Below are positions 57,946 through 64,000 of a stretch of DNA of 64,000 bases, one piece after another (the first letter of the stretch is position 1; each line of letters starts with the position of its first letter). The notes beneath the pieces were generated by a model that saw only the letters and a program-made list of their open reading frames with translations, searched no databases and was not told where the DNA came from. The DNA is from Mesostigma viride. Taxonomy: Eukaryota; Streptophyta; Mesostigmatophyceae; Mesostigmatales; Mesostigmataceae. The stretch is taken from positions 866,585 to 930,584 of the forward strand of contig RPFO01000276.1 of assembly GCA_009746045.1 (NCBI GenBank). Direction: 5' to 3'. The position numbers and the translations under genes are program-made.

Positions 57946-60900
57946 GTGTGCGTGTGTGTGTGTGTTTGCCGTTCAGGCTGTTCATGCTGCCTGCACTGCA
58001 TGGCCAGCTGCACGCAAGTACTCACACAAAAGTGATGGCTTGATAGGTGGAGTGGCTTTGACCAGCGCCTACCCACCCACAAGGCTACGCAACTAGCACA
58101 ACTCGATATGGCAGACATGTACTCAACAGGCACTAGTCAACAGACACGAGCCAACAGGCACATTAAGGGGACAGGGACCTCGCCTCATGCGCACATTTAG
58201 TCAATCACCCACCTTGTGCCGCAGGTCTGCATCCCAGCACTGCGACGTCAGCATAAGCACGGACGCATCGTCCAGCGGCGCATCCAGCATGTCCCCCTGC
58301 ACAAAGCTGTCAAAATGGTGGATGCGCCGCGTGATGTAGGAAGGCGAGGCGTAAGTGGTGGGCAGCCTGGTTGTGGTGTGCAGGGTGCATGGGTGTAGTG
58401 GGATCCTGATGCACGTCTGTCGGGCATTGAGGGGCAGACAACAGCGGTCCACGCGCGCAAAGTGTGCCCATCACCGGGCTTGGCAGACTCTGTTTCCAAG
58501 TGCACTGGTTCGCTAAGGTTTGTCTCCCATCGTATTAGGCCACACAGCGGTTCCACAACAAGTCCATAAATACAGAATCGGGCACATTTTGCAACTTCAT
58601 CTTAAAACAGAAAGTGCACATTCCACAGCCGCGCGAAAGTGTCGCACTGAAACTAACTACGCACCATGCAGCATCCATGCCTGCAGACCCCATCCAACCT
58701 CTTCATCCTGTGGCCTCTTTCCCTTTGTCATCGCACGCCTGGCCCTTGTTCCCTTTGGCACAATTTCCACGGCGGCTATTCCCTGGCCTAGATGAAGAGG
58801 ATTAGACGGACATTGATGCTGCAGAAGCTGGAAAGGGATGCGGATTTTGGACAGCGAGCTTCAGCAGGATACCCTAGGTGGCCTGCACGGGAAGTTCCGC
58901 AAGAGGCATGGCGGGCAGGCAAGGTAGATCAAGTTGTTAACATGGCCCATGGCCCATGGCCCAGGCAGTTGATGCTGCCTGCCTGCCGACCACCCATTGG
59001 GCATGCTGATGCACCCCCCAGCGCGCATACCTGGCGTTGTCCACCCCGTGTTTCCTCCGCAACTCCTCAGCCACATCCACCAGGCTGGGCATCAGCTCAA
59101 AGCCCACCACGCGGATGGAGGGGTCCAGTGTCAGCGCCGCTGCGCCGCAGAAGGACGTTACGGGCATTGGGGACAGAGGGTACGGCCATAAAATAGTAAA
59201 TATTTTCGTAAAATAAAAACATAGATATAATTAATCAATAAAATACAGTGGGTATGGCATGATTGTAAAGGGTACTCATGATAGTCCACAACAGGCAGGG
59301 ATTAAGGCCACAAGTCATGCCAAGCCACGCCACGCCAAGGCCACTGTATGTGAAGGAACCGGCACTTTGTTGAGAAGCTAGCGTGTAGAGAGGGGATCTC
59401 GCCACCTGGCGCGTGCATCCTAGGATGACCAGCTGGTGTGCCGCGCTCATAACGTGCGATTGTGTGCTCGACTGAGGCACCGTGGTAGCACTCCTAACCG
59501 TGTGGGGTCTCCTTCATTATTGTGTGGATGGCGCAACGGTGTGGGGGCTCCTTCATTGTGTGTGGATGGCGCAACGGTGTGGGGGCTCCTTCATTGTGTG
59601 GGGATGGCGCAACGGTGTGGGGGCTCCTTCATTGTGTGGGGATGGCGCAACGGTGTGGGGGCTCCTTCATTGTGTGGGGATGGCGCAACGGTGTGGGGGC
59701 TCCTTCATTGTGTGGGGATGGCGCAACGGTGTGGGGGCTCCTTCATTGTGTGGGGATGGCGCAACGGTGTGGGGTCTCCTTCATTGTGTGGGGATGGCGC
59801 AACGGTGTGGGGTCTCCTTCATTGTGTGTGGATGGCGCAACGGTGTGGGGTCTCCTTCATTGTGTGGGGATGGCGCAACGGTGTGGGGGCTCCTTCATTG
59901 TGTGTGGATGGCGCAACGGTGTGGGGGCTCCTTCATTGTGTGGGGATGGCGCAACGGTGTGGGGGCTCCTTCATTGTGTGGGGATGGCGCAACGGTGTGG
60001 GGTCTCCTTCATTGTGTGGGGATGGCGCAACGGTGTGGGGGCTCCTTCATTGTGTGGGGATGGCGCAACGGTGTGGGGGCTCCTTCATTGTGTGGGGATG
60101 GCGCAACGGTGTGGGGGCTCCTTCATTGTGTGGGGATGGCGCAACGGTGTGGGGGCTCCTTCATTGTGTGGGGATGGCGCAACGGTGTGGGGTCTCCTTC
60201 ATTGTGTGGGGATGGCGCAACGGTGTGGGGGCTCCTTCATTGTGTGGGGATGGCGCAACGGTGTGGGGGCTCCTTCATTGTGTGGGGATGGCGCAACGGT
60301 GTGGGGGCTCCTTCATTGTGTGGGGATGGCGCAACGGTGTGGGGGCTCCTTCATTGTGTGGGGATGGCGCAACGGTGTGGGGTCTCCTTCATTGTGTGGG
60401 GATGGCGCAACGGTGTGGGGGCTCCTTCATTGTGTGGGGATGGCGCAACGGTGTGGGGGCTCCTTCATTGTGTGGGGATGGCGCAACGGTGTGGGGACTC
60501 CTTCATTGTGTGGGGATGGCGCAACGGTGTGGGGGCTCCTTCATTGTGTGGGGATGGCGCAACGGTGTGGGGGCTCCTTCATTGTGTGGGGATGGCGCAA
60601 CGGTGTGGGGTCTCCTTCATTGTGTGGGGATGGCGCAACGGTGTGGGGGCTCCTTCATTGTGTGGGGATGGCGCAACGGTGTGGGGACTCCTTTTACTAA
60701 ACGGGTGGACAACACAGGCCTCCGCTGTCTGGAGCAGCTTCATCCTCAAAACTGGTCCCATGGCTGCTGCGTGATGTCGCCGATGGAGTCATGACGGTTG
60801 TGGGGTTGTCTAACCCAGATGCTACATGAACCGGCAGAGCAACTGCTACCGTTGATGATAGCAACGTGGGGGGTAAAGGTGGGCACCAGATGCTACATGA

Positions 60901-62706
60901 ACCGGCAGAGCAACTGCTACCGTTGATGATGGCAACGTGGGGGGTAAAGGTGGGCACCAGATGCTACATGAACCGGCAGAGCAACTGCTACCGTTGATGA
61001 TGGCAACATGGGGGGTAAAGGTGGGCACCAGATGCTACATGAACCGGCAGAGCAACTGCTACCGTTGATGATGGCAACGTGGGGGGTAAAGGTGGGCACC
61101 AGATGGCTCGTGGCCAACAGGCAGGCAGCACGACCCATAGGCTTGCAAGGCCGGTGGGCATGCGAGCAACGTGGCGTGCCATGGGGGCAACATTGCTGCG
61201 ACAAGAGCCAGCACCAAGCACCGGAGGGGTTGCGTGAGGCTAGGGCAAAGGGGTATATGTAGAGGGCAGCTAGTGCACGTGATACGGCATGCAACGACAA
61301 TTTCGAACAACGAAAATGTGCTGTCAGGTCGAACACCGTGGGAGCACGCAGCAGCGCTCTGGTGGCGCGCAAGAGCGCGCGGGCACCATACCGTAGAGGG
61401 TGAGCGCGCTATCCAATGAGAATGCCACACCGTTAAGGACAAGCGCACCATCTTACACACTAGTGCCCTACCATAAAACACGAGCCAGCCGAGGGAGCTG
61501 CCCCACACTTGCAGCGTCTTCCTGGCGGGGTGGGGAGCGGGTTGTCCCACTGGCGGCGCAGCCAGGGTGTGGCCAGGGTGGGCCACGGCTGACAGGGCCT
61601 GCGTGAGGCATGGCGCCCGGAAAAGCTGGAGCCATGCGGAGAAGGGCGTCGATCTGGACAGGTGCGGCCGCGGTTGGTGCACGGAAGACGGCACAGGTGA
61701 CAAAAGACATGCTCGTCAATAGGCAGCAAGACAAACTACGCCACGAGGATGGAAGGTTGAACGTGCACCAGGCAAGTGCCCCAGGGCTACTGATGGGTTG
61801 GGTGGCGTTGCGATGATACAGCTGGCATCCGCGCGAATTAATGTAATTACCGCCCATTATGCATCACTTGTAGCCCGGAATGAGCACGAAGCAGCCGCCG
61901 GTGCTGCCCTCGTCAACGCACTCACTGCCCACAGGCACGGCCCTTGGATGACTTGGCATGCATGCTTTCCCATGCAAGCTTTCCCACACAGCGTAGAAGC
62001 TTTCCCATGCACGATCTCCCATGCACGCTCTCCCATGGGTTGGGCCTCGTCGCCTCGGATACATCTGTCCGAATGATGCTGATAAGGAGCCTGGACACAT
62101 GCGGGGCAGAGAGTGCACGCACCCGTAGGCAAAGTTGTCCTTGCTGTACCCGGTGGAGGACGCCAGCACACTCGCGTCATGCACCTGCGCGGAAAGAAAC
62201 CCGATTTCTGCACGGCGCATCGCGACAAGAGATGGCAAAAGTTCCTTGGAATCAGTGGGGGGTGGGGGTTGGGGTGGGGGGTGCAGGATAGGGCACGTCC
62301 CAGCCATTTTCATTCCATGGAAGCAACTTCCGAGACGTGTTTATGCCTGTGGATTCCGCTTAGTCGTGGTAACCGGTTGGCAAAGGTAGGATAACCACGA
62401 CATATCCATCAGCAGCCGTGCCAACGATGGCAAGCAGTTGCCAAGGTACGGGCAGCCATTCAAACGCCGCATGGTGGTGGTTTTGATTACAAATATGCAG
62501 CCAGTCAGGTGAACAGCGCACCATGACACAAGCCACAACCAATGATGACGTCAGCCACAGGCTTTAGCCAGTGACGACATCAGCCACGGGCGCAGCGTAC
62601 CGGTCTCCTTTTGTCGCAGCAACACGATGATGTCCCACAGGGTGTCTAACCGTCGCTGCGCCCAGGTGGCGGCGGACAGCTTTACATCCCCCCCGCCATC
62701 TGGAGC
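57395..62706 (-). CDS. Class I SAM-dependent methyltransferase (incomplete)
   Basis: Probable methyltransferase of unknown substrate. Three consecutive exons join in phase. 59,139-59,031 encodes LDPSIRVVGFELMPSLVDVA, the acidic strand-2 motif that binds the SAM ribose. 58,366-58,213 encodes FDSFVQGDMLDAPLDDASVL and then TSQCWDADLRHK, the motif around strand 4. 57,436-57,395 encodes VATKLGKELPVGTL, the strand-5 region. Upstream exons are less sure: 62,184-62,123 (STGYSKDNFAYG, like the segment before the SAM-binding domain in related algal proteins) and 62,706-62,601 (TWAQRRLDTLWDIIVLLR), which may extend to about 62,815. The glycine-rich SAM loop must lie in an exon between 59.2 and 62.1 kb that I could not place. 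The last exon below 57,395 is also not found. Confidence 0.6.
57887..57964. repeat. (GT)n dinucleotide tract
   Basis: Close to forty GT copies with two GC interruptions near the right end. It lies in the intron between the last two confident methyltransferase exons. Confidence 0.95.
59499..60694. repeat. 38 bp minisatellite, about 31 copies
   Basis: The unit GTGTGGGGATGGCGCAACGG plus TGTGGGGGCTCCTTCATT is highly uniform. Variants are GGGGTCTCC, GGGGACTCC and TGTGTGGATGG. It lies in the long intron of the methyltransferase gene. Because 38 is not a multiple of three, all plus-strand frames run open and encode the same Gly/Trp/Cys-rich string, which is not evidence of coding. Confidence 0.97.
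60817..61102. repeat. 71 bp tandem repeat, 4 copies
   Basis: AGATGCTACATGAACCGGCA through GTTGATGATGGCAACGTGGG to AAAGGTGGGCACC repeats at 60,817, 60,888, 60,959 and 61,030 with two or three substitutions. It is about 120 bases from the 38 bp array and in the same intron. Confidence 0.93.
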
Positions 62707-62819
62707 CTGCAGCTGGCTCCGCACATATGGTGATGGCTGCCGCAAGCTGCCATCAGGGGTGCAGCCGCAAGAAGCATGTAGCTTGGTAGTCTCATCCTCC
62801 AGGGGATAGAGGTCTGGTG

Positions 62820-64000
62820 GGGGACAATGGTCCGTCCCGTTGCTGCAGCAGAGATGGCCAGCGTGGGTGGGATGACCATGCTCAGCGCCAACATGACCCC
62901 CGCTGCCATGAACAACCCCACCAACGCTTGCATGACTGCCACCATCATCACCATGCGCGCCAACCCCGCTTGCATCACGGCCAACGCTGTCGCGCAGATG
63001 CTGGATGGCGCACCGGTCGCGCTCAATGAGGTCCAAGCGGAGGCGCGCAGGGCCCTGGGGGGCCGCGCCAGGGCCGCCCACGTCTGCTCCCGCCATACCC
63101 ACCCGAAGCAACCAGGGCGCGCAACATGGCAGTCCACACCACGGGTCAGTGTGCCGCGCAGCCACCGGCGTCCACCGCCCTCTCCAAGACAGCAAACGTG
63201 CCCCGTGCTCATGAAGCCAACGCGCGCCCCGTGCTCATCAAGCCAACGCGCGCCCCATGCTTTGATGCATGTGCCCCCAAGAGCCAGGTAGGGCATGGGC
63301 ATGGTGTCATGGCAGTCAGCACGGGCATGGGCCGCACCCGGTGGCCATGCAGGCACCCATGAGCGCGGGAGAACGGGGATGGGGTGCTATGGGACGAGGT
63401 GGTACAAAACCGATGCCCAATGGGGGAGGCTTGACGTGGCATGCACGGATGCTGATCACTGCCACCAGTAGCATGACCAATACAGCGGCCAGTAGAGAGA
63501 CCAGTCCAGCGACCATTGCAGTTGCCTGTACATGTAGTGTGACCAGTATTATGACCAGAGCAAGCCGGTAAAACTGCCAGCATTTTCTGACCAGTACAAT
63601 TACCCGTATCATGACCAGTGTAGCGACCAGCACATTAGGTGTAACCATCGCGCGCCGTGTGGCCGAACACCACCAGAGGAGCGCATCCATGGACTCCACG
63701 TGGGCATGAGCTCAACGGCAGGCTGGGCTTGCCAAATTCGTGGGGATTGTGAGATGGCAGGGCGAGCACTGCGAATGTGTCTCTATGTCACAGGTGAACT
63801 TGTCATCCAGGGTGCATCCCAGGCAGGCAGGCAGGCCACATATACACCCTCACTATGCTGTACAAGATTCACTATGCTGATGCATGCGGTGGGTAGCATG
63901 AATTTGACAGTGGAGGACGATATGCTGCGCACAAAAGCTTACACCTTGAAGTCGAACTTATGAAATCTATCTACGAAGTACATGACAGGTGTGTGGCAAT
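62820..64000. other. Unassigned interval with degenerate GACCAGT repeats
   Basis: Minus-strand frames over 62,850-63,030 and 63,316-63,699 encode hydrophobic stretches (VMMVAVMQALVGLFMAAGVM; VIILVTLHVQATAMVAGLV). They could be 5' exons of the methyltransferase gene with a membrane anchor, but they also coincide with loose ~15 bp GACCAGTAC-like repeats at 63,460-63,640. I do not call a gene here. Confidence 0.3.

Noticed and set aside
59436-60794. Frames of about 400 codons rich in Gly, Trp and Cys
   Set aside because: Produced by a uniform 38 bp minisatellite in the methyltransferase intron; the same peptide appears in three frames.

Overview
The window reads as nuclear DNA of a GC-rich, intron-rich eukaryote, most probably a green alga. 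The best placing evidence is a THO-complex WD40 gene whose protein resembles plant TEX1 more than animal THOC3, a chloroplast-lipid type (MGDG synthase-like) glycosyltransferase, and a proline-rich PPPSPP-type glycoprotein gene. There is no operon logic. Genes are small exons spread through introns of hundreds to thousands of bases, and most of the 64 kb is satellite DNA and transposable elements.

Layout. 1-5.25 kb (+): 3' part of a family-28 glycosyltransferase resembling MGDG synthase. 5.6-6.4 kb: pieces of three dispersed repeats. 6.77-18.07 kb: an 11.3 kb array of a ~72-75 bp satellite with higher-order duplications, bracketed by diverged direct repeats and interrupted by a 493 bp MITE with a 4 bp target duplication. 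18.3-19.1 kb: a GCATGCATGCGTG minisatellite. 20.6-25.5 kb (+): a DDE-type DNA transposase gene whose introns carry a short palindromic motif also found in a 228 bp repeat upstream. 26.1-27.0 kb: tandem pieces of an unrecognised non-coding element with a tRNA-like block and hairpins. 27.16-39.29 kb (-): a complete THOC3/TEX1 gene, 11 exons, 957 coding bases in 12.1 kb, with a 50-copy 56 bp minisatellite in one intron and a 450 bp G-rich tract directly behind a 5' splice site in another. 39.84-48.16 kb: an 8.3 kb Mutator-like element with apparently identical 210 bp terminal inverted repeats and a 9 bp target duplication, inserted about 550 bp upstream of the THOC3 start codon. It carries a multi-exon proline-rich gene and no transposase that I can recognise. 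50.6-55.4 kb: nested retroelement debris, including a decayed LINE reverse transcriptase containing a 261 bp insertion with an 11 bp target duplication, and a ~0.5 kb element with 60 bp terminal direct repeats. 56.3-57.1 kb: a ~690 bp GGAT microsatellite. 57.4-62.7 kb (-): parts of a class I SAM-dependent methyltransferase gene with two minisatellites in one intron.

The host genes are unrelated in function (lipid glycosylation, mRNA export, methylation). What unites the window is repeat expansion inside introns and successive element insertion, often with an empty-site copy elsewhere in the window that proves the event. All exon boundaries were deduced by eye from splice dinucleotides, reading phase and family similarity; no search was run.
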